Source: CAIOZW01 sp049317725 | GTDB taxonomy: Bacteria; Acidobacteriota; Blastocatellia; RBC074 | Reading direction: 5' to 3' | Length of the DNA stretch: 16,934 bases | Assembly (NCBI GenBank): GCA_049317725.1 | Contig: JBMOHS010000089.1 | Location: forward strand, 1 to 16,934 | Part shown: positions 10,993-16,934 of the stretch, in pieces | How the letters are laid out: each line of letters opens with the position of its first letter | Numbering within the stretch: the stretch's first letter is position 1 | The notes under the pieces: model-generated | What the model was told of the DNA's origin: nothing | Database searches by the model: none | What the model saw: only the letters and a program-made list of their open reading frames with translations | Program-made: the position numbers and the translations under genes

Positions 10993-11035
10993 CCCGCACG
11001 TCCCCTCTTGCCCAACTGTGGGGGAGGGAAGCGGG
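10993..11035 (+). repeat. Interrupted inverted repeat just after the DUF1501 stop
   Basis: CCCGC at 10993-10997 pairs with GCGGG at 11031-11035, and CCCTC at 11003-11007 pairs with GAGGG at 11024-11028, with a small internal loop. It starts on the base after the stop codon. No T-run follows, so it is a poor terminator. It could stabilise the upstream message or lower expression of the sulfatase gene. Confidence 0.35.
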
Positions 11036-11079
11036 ATGGCATCTTTACCTATCGGCGTTCGATCTTCTCTCAGGTGCGC

Positions 11080-12405
11080 ATGCGACCCATTGCCCGAGCT
11101 GTTCTCTTCTCTCTCGTCCTGATGTTCTCCTGCCAGCCGCAGACCGAATCGGCCGGACCGCCCAACATCGTCATGATCGTCTCCGATGATCACGGCTGGC
11201 GGGATTACGGCTTCATGGGGCATCCGCACATCAAGACTCCAGCCTTGGACCGGCTGGCAGCCGAGTCGCTGACCTTTCCCCGCGGGTACTCGCCGACGCC
11301 GCTCTGCTCCCCGAGCCTGATGTCGATCATCACGGGGCGCTATCCGCACGAACACCTCATCACCAGCAACGACCCGCCTGCTCCCCCAAGTGGGAAGCAG
11401 GGCAATTGGCGCGAAGACCCGCAGTACCTGGCCCAGTGGGAGGAGATGCGGCGGCTCAGCCAGCAGACACCGGCCTTGCCCCAGATTCTGCAGTCCCAGG
11501 GTCATCTCAGTTTCCAGACCGGCAAATGGTGGATGGGGAACTACCGCAGCGCCGGCTTCACCCACGGCATGAGCCACGGCGAAAAGTCGCGTGGAGGCCG
11601 TCACGGGGATGAGGGGCTCGAGATCGGGCGCCAGGGCATGACCCCGATCTACGACTTCATCGCCGAGGCGCGTCAGCGGCAGCGCCCGTTCCTCGTCTGG
11701 TACGCGCCATTGCTTCCGCACAGCCCACACACCGCACCGACCCGCTTGATCGACAAGTATCGGGCGGTCGCGCCCAGTCTGGAACACGCCCGCTACTGGG
11801 CGAGCGTCGAGTGGTTCGACGAGACGATTGGCGAACTGCTCGACCATCTCGACCGGCAGGGACTGGCCAAGGAGACGATCGTCGTCTACGTTACCGACAA
11901 CGGTTGGGTCCAGTCGGAGAAGGGCGACGCCATCAGCCTTCGCTCGAAGCGGACCCCGTACGAGGCTGGTGTCCGCACCCCGATCCTTGTCCGGTGGCCG
12001 GGCCGGATCAAGCCGGAGCGGCTCGAGAGCTATGCCAGTACGCTCGATCTCGTCCCGACGCTCCTCGCCGCAACTGGCGGGAAGATCCCTGCGGGGCTCT
12101 CCGGAATCGATCTGCGCGATCGGCGGTCGGTGATGGCCCGGCGGAGAATCTTCGGGGAAAATTTCAGCCACGACGCGGTCGACATCCGGCGCCCATCGAC
12201 CAGCCTCCTCTCCCGCTGGATCATCGACGATGGCTGGAAGCTGATTCTCCCCGTCCCGGGAATCAACGCAGAGGACGTCCCGGATCGCCCCTTGCTTTAC
12301 CAGATCGATCGCGACCCCGACGAGCAGCACGACCTCGCGGCGCGCGAGCCGGGCCGGGTTGCTCAGTTGCGGCGGCGACTCGACGCTTGGTGGAGTGGGC
12401 GATGA
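11080..12405 (+). CDS. Sulfatase family protein with altered C-x-P-S-R motif
   Basis: ATG 11080 gives a 441-residue protein with a hydrophobic signal (MRPIARAVLFSLVLMFSC) that ends at C18. The lipobox is imperfect, so it is either a lipoprotein or a plain signal peptide. A TTG at 11008 is in frame but would bury the signal. AGG at 11072-11074 is a weak ribosome site. Metal-site motifs are clear: SDDHGW (D36, D37), VTDNGW (D273, N274) and K290 in RSKRTPYEAG. The formylglycine segment reads C76-S-P-S-L80 followed by MSIITGRYPHEH, with leucine where the classic motif has arginine. It would hydrolyse sulfate esters on glycans in the periplasm if C76 is matured. Relatives with leucine here exist among planctomycete sulfatases, to my memory. 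The stop overlaps the next start as ATGA, which links it to the propeller protein. Confidence 0.9.
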   Translation: MRPIARAVLFSLVLMFSCQPQTESAGPPNIVMIVSDDHGWRDYGFMGHPHIKTPALDRLAAESLTFPRGYSPTPLCSPSLMSIITGRYPHEHLITSNDPPAPPSGKQGNWREDPQYLAQWEEMRRLSQQTPALPQILQSQGHLSFQTGKWWMGNYRSAGFTHGMSHGEKSRGGRHGDEGLEIGRQGMTPIYDFIAEARQRQRPFLVWYAPLLPHSPHTAPTRLIDKYRAVAPSLEHARYWASVEWFDETIGELLDHLDRQGLAKETIVVYVTDNGWVQSEKGDAISLRSKRTPYEAGVRTPILVRWPGRIKPERLESYASTLDLVPTLLAATGGKIPAGLSGIDLRDRRSVMARRRIFGENFSHDAVDIRRPSTSLLSRWIIDDGWKLILPVPGINAEDVPDRPLLYQIDRDPDEQHDLAAREPGRVAQLRRRLDAWWSGR

Positions 12406-13847
12406 AGAGACTCCTCATCCTCTCTGCCTTTCTCGTCGGGCCCTGGCTGCCGCTGGCCGTCGCCACCCAGTCGCCCCCGCTCGATCTCGGCACTCGCCTC
12501 GAGCTCTTTGTCGATCGCACCCTCGTCGAACGGACGGATGGTGTCACCTTCGAGCTGCAGCAGCCGATTGATGCCGGGGAGGTCCTGCGCTTCAACAAGC
12601 CCTGGGAGGGGCCATTCGCTGGCTACTGCACGGTGATCCGGGATGGCGCGCGGTACCGCCTCTACTACCGCGGATTGCCAGAGCCGCGGGCCGATGGCAG
12701 TGAGCGGGAGACGACCTGTGTTGCTGAGTCCCCCGATGGCATCACCTGGACCCGGCCGGAGCTGGACCTCTTCGAGGTCGACGGCCATCGGCGCAACAAT
12801 GTCGTCCTTGCTGGCCAAGCCCCCTTCTCGCACAACTTCAGCCCGCTGCTCGACGATCGACCCGGCGTGCCAGCCGACCAGCGCTACAAGGCGCTCGCTG
12901 GGACGCAGAAGACGGGCCTCTACGCCTTTGTCTCCGCCGATGGATGGCGGTGGCGCAAGCTGGTCGACCGGCCGGTGATCACCGAGGGTGATTTCGATTC
13001 GCAGAACGTCGCCTTCTGGTCCCCGAGCGAGCGCCAGTACCTTGCCTACGTCCGTGTCTTTCGTGACCGCATCCGCCGGATCGCGCGGACGACTTCGACC
13101 GACTTCACCCACTGGACCGCGCCGGTCCTCATGGGCTACGGCGACGGACCGCTCGAGCACCTCTACACCAACCAGACGCACCCCTATTTCCGGGCCCCCC
13201 AGATCTATCTCGGCATTGCCGCGCGCTTCCTGCCCGGTCGCCAAGTGCTGACCGCGGCACAGGCGGAGAAGGTTGGAGTCAACCCGGGCTACTTCCGGGA
13301 CCTCTCCGACAGTGTGCTGATCACCACCCGCGGCGGGGATCAGTACGATCGCCAGTTCCCGGAGGCGTTCCTCAAGCCGGAATTGGGCTTGGAGAACTGG
13401 ACCTCGCGGACCAACTATCCCGCACTCAATCTCGTCCCGACCGGTGAGGCCGAGATGTCGCTCTATGTCCAGAAGAACTATGGCCACCCGACGCACCACT
13501 TGCGACGCTACCGGCTGCGCACCGATGGGCTGGTGGCGGTCCGCGCGCCTTGGCGCGGCGGTGAGCTGTTGACCCGTCCGCTCCGCTTCAGCGGTCGCCG
13601 GCTCAGGATCAACTTTGCCACCTCCGCCGCCGGCGAGATTCGCGTCGAGATTCAGGATGAGGCCGGTCGGCCTCTCCCGGGCTTCACGCTGGATGACAGC
13701 CTTGAGCAGATCGGCAATGAGATCGCCCGTGAAGTGACCTGGAAGAACGGGGCCGATCTGGCGACGCTGGCCGGACGCCCGATCCGGCTGCGGTTCGTCA
13801 TGAAGGACGCCGAGCTCTACTCGATTCAGTTCCGCACCCTTCCCTAG
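12402..13847 (+). CDS. Secreted protein resembling five-bladed beta-propeller glycosidases
   Basis: ATG 12402 overlaps the sulfatase stop and gives 481 residues with a clean signal peptide (MKRLLILSAFLVGPWLPLAVA, cleavage after A21). A longer upstream reading in this frame only shadows the sulfatase gene. The body shows repeated beta-blade signatures like those of the GH32/GH43/GH68 fold: YRLYYRG, AESPDGITWTRPEL, YAFVSADGWRW, QYLAYVRVF and TSTDFTHWTAP. The last 100 or so residues form a separate beta-sandwich-like part (LRFSGRRLRINFATSAAGEIR up to DAELYSIQF). I recognise it as a common, mostly hypothetical secreted family of Planctomycetota, but cannot assign a CAZy family or catalytic residues. 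Coupling to a sulfatase suggests it cleaves or binds the same glycan outside the cytoplasm. A terminator-like hairpin begins at its stop codon. The fold is inferred from motifs only. Confidence 0.85.
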   Translation: MKRLLILSAFLVGPWLPLAVATQSPPLDLGTRLELFVDRTLVERTDGVTFELQQPIDAGEVLRFNKPWEGPFAGYCTVIRDGARYRLYYRGLPEPRADGSERETTCVAESPDGITWTRPELDLFEVDGHRRNNVVLAGQAPFSHNFSPLLDDRPGVPADQRYKALAGTQKTGLYAFVSADGWRWRKLVDRPVITEGDFDSQNVAFWSPSERQYLAYVRVFRDRIRRIARTTSTDFTHWTAPVLMGYGDGPLEHLYTNQTHPYFRAPQIYLGIAARFLPGRQVLTAAQAEKVGVNPGYFRDLSDSVLITTRGGDQYDRQFPEAFLKPELGLENWTSRTNYPALNLVPTGEAEMSLYVQKNYGHPTHHLRRYRLRTDGLVAVRAPWRGGELLTRPLRFSGRRLRINFATSAAGEIRVEIQDEAGRPLPGFTLDDSLEQIGNEIAREVTWKNGADLATLAGRPIRLRFVMKDAELYSIQFRTLP

Positions 13848-13900
13848 GGAGAAAGGGGCTGCCATTGGTGTCGAAGATCCGGTCAGCCCGCCTCCCTTTT
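13847..13900 (+). terminator. Candidate two-part terminator hairpin
   Basis: GGGAG at 13847-13851 pairs with CTCCC at 13892-13896, and GGGCTG at 13856-13861 pairs with CAGCCC at 13884-13889. The loop is 22 bases and there is a small internal loop; TTTT follows at 13897-13900. It starts at the last base of the propeller gene's stop. The long loop and short T-run make it weaker than the one at 943-994, so it may attenuate rather than stop transcription into the esterase gene. Confidence 0.45.
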
Positions 13901-13933
13901 ACTTCGATTTAGAACCCTAGAGGAGACCAACCC

Positions 13934-15418
13934 ATGAATCGATCTATCGTCCTGTTGCTGGCGCTGCTGTTCACCCTGACCGGCGAGAGTCTGGCGGATG
14001 TTCGCCTGTCGTCGATCTTTGCCGACGGGATGGTGCTGCAGCGGGAGCGGCCAGTACGCGTCTGGGGCAAGGCGAACCCTGGCGAGGCCGTCACCGTCCG
14101 CTTCCGTGGAGAGGAGCGGAGGGCGGTCGCCGACGTGCTCGGTCGCTGGGAGGTCTTCCTCAAGCCCGGCTCCGCCGGTGGTCCGTTCGATCTGACGATT
14201 CAGGGGAACAACTCGATCCGCCTTGCCGATGTCCTCGTCGGCGAAGTCTGGCTCGCCTCCGGCCAATCGAACATGGAGTGGCGCGTCAGCGCCTCGAACG
14301 ATGCCGAGCGGGAGATTGCGGCGGCCAACTTTCCGCAGATCCGCTTCTACAAGGTCGAGCACGTCGTCGCCGACGCGCCGCGCGACGACGTCAAGGCAGC
14401 TTGGCAGGCCGTGACTCCCCAGACGATCGGGGCCCTCTCTGCCGTTGGCTACTTCTTCGCCCGCCACCTCCACCAGCAGCTCAAGGTCCCAGTGGCCATT
14501 CTCCAGGCACCGTGGGGAGGCACGCCCGTCGAGAGCTGGATCAGCCCGTCGGCGCTCGCCGCTGATCCCGCGCTGCTCCCGGCCTACTCCTACTGGGCGC
14601 GCATCCTCGAAAATCACCCGGCGGCGATGATTCGGTATGAGCAGGCGGTCGCCAAGTGGGAGGCCAATGGCAGCAAGGGGGCACGCCCCGGGATCCCGGC
14701 CGGCCCCGGCCATCCCCACGCCCCGTCGACCCTTTGGAACGGGATGATCGCCCCGATCGTTCCCTACGCCATCGCCGGCGCCATCTGGTACCAGGGGGAG
14801 AGCAACGGCTCGAAAGAGCGCGCCCCGGTCTACCACCGCCTCTTTTCGGCGATGATCACCGACTGGCGTCGCGCCTGGGGCCAAGGCGACTTCCCCTTCC
14901 TCTTCGTCCAACTCGCCAATTTCGGCAAGGTCGCCGGCGTCAGCGGCTGGCCGGAACTGCGCGAGGCCCAACTCCAGACCCTCCGGCTCAAGAACACCGC
15001 CATGGCGGTGACGCTCGATATCGGTGACTCCGCCGATATCCATCCCAAGAACAAGCAGGATGTCGGGCTGCGCTTGGCACTCCCCGCCCGCGCCCTCGCC
15101 TACGGCGAGAAGCTGGTCCACTCCGGTCCACTCTTCCGCCAACAGACGATCGAGGAGGGCGCTCTCCGCCTCTTCTTCGATCACGTCGGAGGTGGACTGG
15201 TCGCACGCGGCGGGGAGCTGAAGGGCTTTGAGGTTGCTGGCGCCGATGGCCGTTTTGTCGCCGCCACTGCCCGGATCGATGGCGCGACCATCGTCGTCTC
15301 GAGCCCGGAGGTCCCCCTCCCGACGCAGGCCCGCTACGGCTGGGCTGACGACCCGGTGACGACCCTCACCAACCGAGAGGGCCTCCCCGCTTCCCCCTTC
15401 CGAACTACCTCGAATTGA
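13934..15418 (+). CDS. Sialate O-acetylesterase-like (SASA) carbohydrate acetylesterase
   Basis: AGGAG at 13921-13925 lies eight bases before the ATG. The 494-residue protein has a signal peptide (MNRSIVLLLALLFTLTGESLA) and should be periplasmic or secreted. After a beta domain (residues about 22-100) comes the SGNH-hydrolase core: GEVWLASGQSNMEW with nucleophile S112, the oxyanion block APWGGTPVESW, IWYQGESNG, and D368-I-H370 in DIHPKNKQDVGLRLAL. These are the features of the SASA family, whose members remove O-acetyl groups from sialic acid or, in many environmental bacteria, from plant or algal polysaccharides. No other sialic acid gene is present, so deacetylation of the locus's own glycan is more likely than sialate use. 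The hairpin at 13847-13900 lies just upstream, so it may be expressed at a different level from the sulfatase pair. Confidence 0.92.
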   Translation: MNRSIVLLLALLFTLTGESLADVRLSSIFADGMVLQRERPVRVWGKANPGEAVTVRFRGEERRAVADVLGRWEVFLKPGSAGGPFDLTIQGNNSIRLADVLVGEVWLASGQSNMEWRVSASNDAEREIAAANFPQIRFYKVEHVVADAPRDDVKAAWQAVTPQTIGALSAVGYFFARHLHQQLKVPVAILQAPWGGTPVESWISPSALAADPALLPAYSYWARILENHPAAMIRYEQAVAKWEANGSKGARPGIPAGPGHPHAPSTLWNGMIAPIVPYAIAGAIWYQGESNGSKERAPVYHRLFSAMITDWRRAWGQGDFPFLFVQLANFGKVAGVSGWPELREAQLQTLRLKNTAMAVTLDIGDSADIHPKNKQDVGLRLALPARALAYGEKLVHSGPLFRQQTIEEGALRLFFDHVGGGLVARGGELKGFEVAGADGRFVAATARIDGATIVVSSPEVPLPTQARYGWADDPVTTLTNREGLPASPFRTTSN

Positions 15419-15435
15419 GGCGGTGTGTCGATCTT

Positions 15436-15484
15436 CGGCCAAGTGGCCGCCCAGTCTTCGCTGGCGGCCACCGGAGGCCTCCTC
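15436..15484 (+). promoter_or_regulatory. Overlapping inverted repeats in the leader of the MFS gene
   Basis: GTGGCCGCC at 15443-15451 and GGCGGCCAC at 15463-15471 are a perfect 9-base inverted repeat with an 11-base loop. A second hairpin, CGGCC at 15436-15440 with GGCCG at 15445-15449, uses part of the same left arm, so the two exclude each other. The palindrome GGAGGCCTCC follows at 15473-15482, and its GGAGG could serve as a ribosome site for ATG 15485. No T-run follows. It may be a protein-binding operator or an RNA switch of the transporter gene; no known riboswitch class is recognised. Confidence 0.4.
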
Positions 15485-15556
15485 ATGGGATATGGTCTTG
15501 ATCCTGTCGGCCACGCCCCGGTTCTGATTTCGCCCCCGCATTTTTCGAGATACCAG

Positions 15557-16846
15557 ATGAATCATTTCGAGGACCAGACCATCACCACCGTGACCCGTCG
15601 GCTGCTGCCCTTCTTGATGCTGCTCTACCTGGTCGCCTATATCGACCGGTCGAACATCTCGGTGGCTGCCCTGCAGATGAACGCCGAGCTTGGGCTGACC
15701 GCGACGATGTATGGTATTGGGGCGGGGCTCTTCTATGTGACGTACATCATTTTTGAAGTTCCAAGCAACGTGATCCTCACACGGGTTGGTGCCCGGCGTT
15801 GGATCGCCCGGATCATGGTTTCGTGGGGGGTGGTCGCCTGCGGGATGGCCTTCATTCAGAGCGCCAATCAGCTCTATCTGATGCGTCTGCTGCTCGGCGC
15901 GGCGGAGGCAGGCTTCACTCCGGGAGTCATCTTCTACCTCAGTCGCTGGTTCCCGGCCAATCGGCGGGCGCGCGCGATGTCCTACTTCTACATTGCGGCG
16001 ACGCTGGCTTCCGTGATCGGGCTGCCACTTTCCGGCGCGTTGTTGAAGATGGACGGGATTGGGGGATGGAGTGGGTGGCGCTGGCTCTACTTTGTTGAGG
16101 GGGTACCCGCGATCCTGCTCGGACTCGTCGTCTTACGATACCTCCCAGACAGTCCATCAGAGGCGCGCTGGCTGAATGGGGAGCAGCGGGCGTGGCTGAC
16201 CAAGACGATTGCTGCCGAGCAGGTGAACGCGCCGGACGCACACGCCGACGGCTGGCATCGCGCTTTCAGTGATTCACGCGTCTGGGGATTGAGCCTCTTC
16301 TGGCTGCTCCAGGCCTTCGGCACCATCGGGATCACCATCTTCCTGCCGCAGATCTTGAAAGGGATCTCGAGTGCCAGCAACTTCGTGGTGACCCTCTACG
16401 CCGCGCTTCCATTCCTCTTTGCGTCGCTGCTGATGTATCTCAATGGACGGCACTCGGATCAGACACGGGAGCGGAGGCTCCATCTGGCGTTGCCGATGCT
16501 GCTCGCCGGTCTGCTGCTCGCGCTGAGCCTGCGTTCCGGCAGCCTGCCGGTGACCTACCTGCTGCTCATCCTGACCATTGGGCTCAACTGGGCGGCAACG
16601 CCAATCTTCTGGGGGGCGACTACCGAGTATCTCGCGGGAAGCCCGGCTGCTGCCAGTTCGATCGCACTGATCAACTCGGTCGCCAATGTCGCCGGTGTTG
16701 GGCTGCCGCCATTGATTGGGCTGTTGCGCGACCGGAGCGGTTCCTATGATGGAGGCTTGGTGATGGTCGCCGTGGCACTCCTCCTCGGGGGGCTGCTCGC
16801 CCTCGGGTTGATCCGCGGTCGGAAGACCGGCACAGGTCGGAGGTAA
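15557..16846 (+). CDS. MFS transporter, anion:cation symporter (ACS) type
   Basis: The product is an inner-membrane transporter of the major facilitator superfamily with about twelve hydrophobic helices in 429 residues. ACS-family signatures are strong: LLYLVAYIDRSNIS, FEVPSNVILTRVGARRW, WGVVACGMAFIQ, RLLLGAAEAGFTPGVIFYL, SRWFPANRRARAM and GWRWLYFVEGVPA. ACS members carry organic anions, often sugar acids such as tartrate, galactarate, glucarate or rhamnonate, with protons or cations, so uptake of an acidic sugar from this pathway is a fair inference. ATG 15557 matches the usual start of relatives, but its ribosome site is poor (GAGA six bases upstream). ATG 15485 has a better GGAGG site and would add 24 residues that look unlike a transporter N-terminus. 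A 138-base leader with inverted repeats separates it from the esterase, which suggests its own control. Confidence 0.9.
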   Translation: MNHFEDQTITTVTRRLLPFLMLLYLVAYIDRSNISVAALQMNAELGLTATMYGIGAGLFYVTYIIFEVPSNVILTRVGARRWIARIMVSWGVVACGMAFIQSANQLYLMRLLLGAAEAGFTPGVIFYLSRWFPANRRARAMSYFYIAATLASVIGLPLSGALLKMDGIGGWSGWRWLYFVEGVPAILLGLVVLRYLPDSPSEARWLNGEQRAWLTKTIAAEQVNAPDAHADGWHRAFSDSRVWGLSLFWLLQAFGTIGITIFLPQILKGISSASNFVVTLYAALPFLFASLLMYLNGRHSDQTRERRLHLALPMLLAGLLLALSLRSGSLPVTYLLLILTIGLNWAATPIFWGATTEYLAGSPAAASSIALINSVANVAGVGLPPLIGLLRDRSGSYDGGLVMVAVALLLGGLLALGLIRGRKTGTGRR

Positions 16847-16925
16847 CCATGCCAACATGTGGGCGATGGTGGGGGGCTGGGCTGGAGCCCATCGGGTGAA
16901 ACCGTCATCCAGACCGGAGAAAAGA

Positions 16926-16934
16926 ATGATCAGA
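16926..16934 (+). CDS. Possible start of a next gene, cut by window end
   Basis: GGAGA at 16916-16920 lies five bases before ATG 16926, which begins M-I-R and then runs off the window. The spacing and site quality are good and the gap of 79 bases from the transporter stop is normal for this locus. Three codons say nothing about the product. Confidence 0.35.

Noticed and set aside
10129..12330. Minus-strand open frame of 733 codons
   Set aside because: It lies opposite the DUF1501 and sulfatase genes, both of which have clear family motifs. Long antisense frames are expected in GC-rich genes, and the translation shows no recognisable domain.
11811..12401. Upstream extension of the propeller gene frame
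   Set aside because: It overlaps the sulfatase gene fully and reads as an R/P-rich shadow. The signal peptide starts at 12402.
12363..13865. Minus-strand open frame of 500 codons
   Set aside because: It is antisense to the propeller gene, which has a signal peptide and good start. The protein is low in pattern and rich in R, P, D and V.
13883..15565. Minus-strand open frame of 560 codons
   Set aside because: It mirrors the acetylesterase gene, has no domain motif, and is a by-product of codon bias.
16864..16894. Terminator after the MFS gene
   Set aside because: CGATGG can pair with CCATCG across an 18-base G-rich loop, but no T-run follows, so it is not supported as a terminator.

Overview
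The window is high-GC bacterial DNA in which every credible gene lies on the + strand. It holds eleven protein genes, one of them cut by the left edge, plus a possible gene start at the right edge. Two products point to the host: a heme-motif protein with the PSCyt1-PSCyt2-PSD1 (DUF1549/DUF1553) architecture, and its usual partner, a Tat-exported DUF1501 protein. This pair is most typical of Planctomycetota. Verrucomicrobiota and some Acidobacteriota carry it too, so the phylum is probable rather than certain. No rRNA, tRNA, CRISPR array, transposase or integrase was seen. No gap between genes exceeds about 150 bases.

Layout. Positions 1-933 hold the C-terminal part of a Gfo/Idh/MocA oxidoreductase, closed by a strong rho-independent terminator at 943-994. 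A run of co-directional genes follows: a Tat-signal Gfo/Idh/MocA protein (1081-2187), a ROK-family hexose kinase of the fructokinase type (2224-3165), a cytoplasmic Gfo/Idh/MocA protein (3190-4257), a GH88 unsaturated glucuronyl hydrolase (4319-5578) and an SDR reductase (5575-6375). Next come the PSCyt1/DUF1553 protein (6407-9505), the DUF1501 protein (9511-10992), a sulfatase (11080-12405), a secreted protein resembling five-bladed beta-propeller glycosidases (12402-13847), a SASA-type carbohydrate acetylesterase (13934-15418) and an MFS transporter of the anion:cation symporter type (15557-16846). Spacing is tight, with ATGA overlaps at GH88/SDR and sulfatase/propeller and near-abutment at DUF1553/DUF1501. 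One or two operons are likely. A terminator-like hairpin at 13847-13900 may separate or attenuate the last two genes.

Reading of the whole. This looks like a saccharide-use locus for an acidic, probably sulfated and acetylated, uronate-containing glycan. The sulfatase, acetylesterase and propeller protein would trim it outside the cytoplasm, and the MFS transporter would import sugar acids or small products. GH88 would remove an unsaturated uronate, and the ROK kinase and the SDR and Gfo/Idh/MocA enzymes would process monosaccharides. No polysaccharide lyase, SusC/D-like pair or regulator lies in the window, so the substrate cannot be named. The least understood part is the pairing of several sugar oxidoreductases, at least one exported, with a possible heme redox protein and DUF1501. 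This could support oxidative, keto-sugar-based glycan chemistry, but that is a hypothesis.
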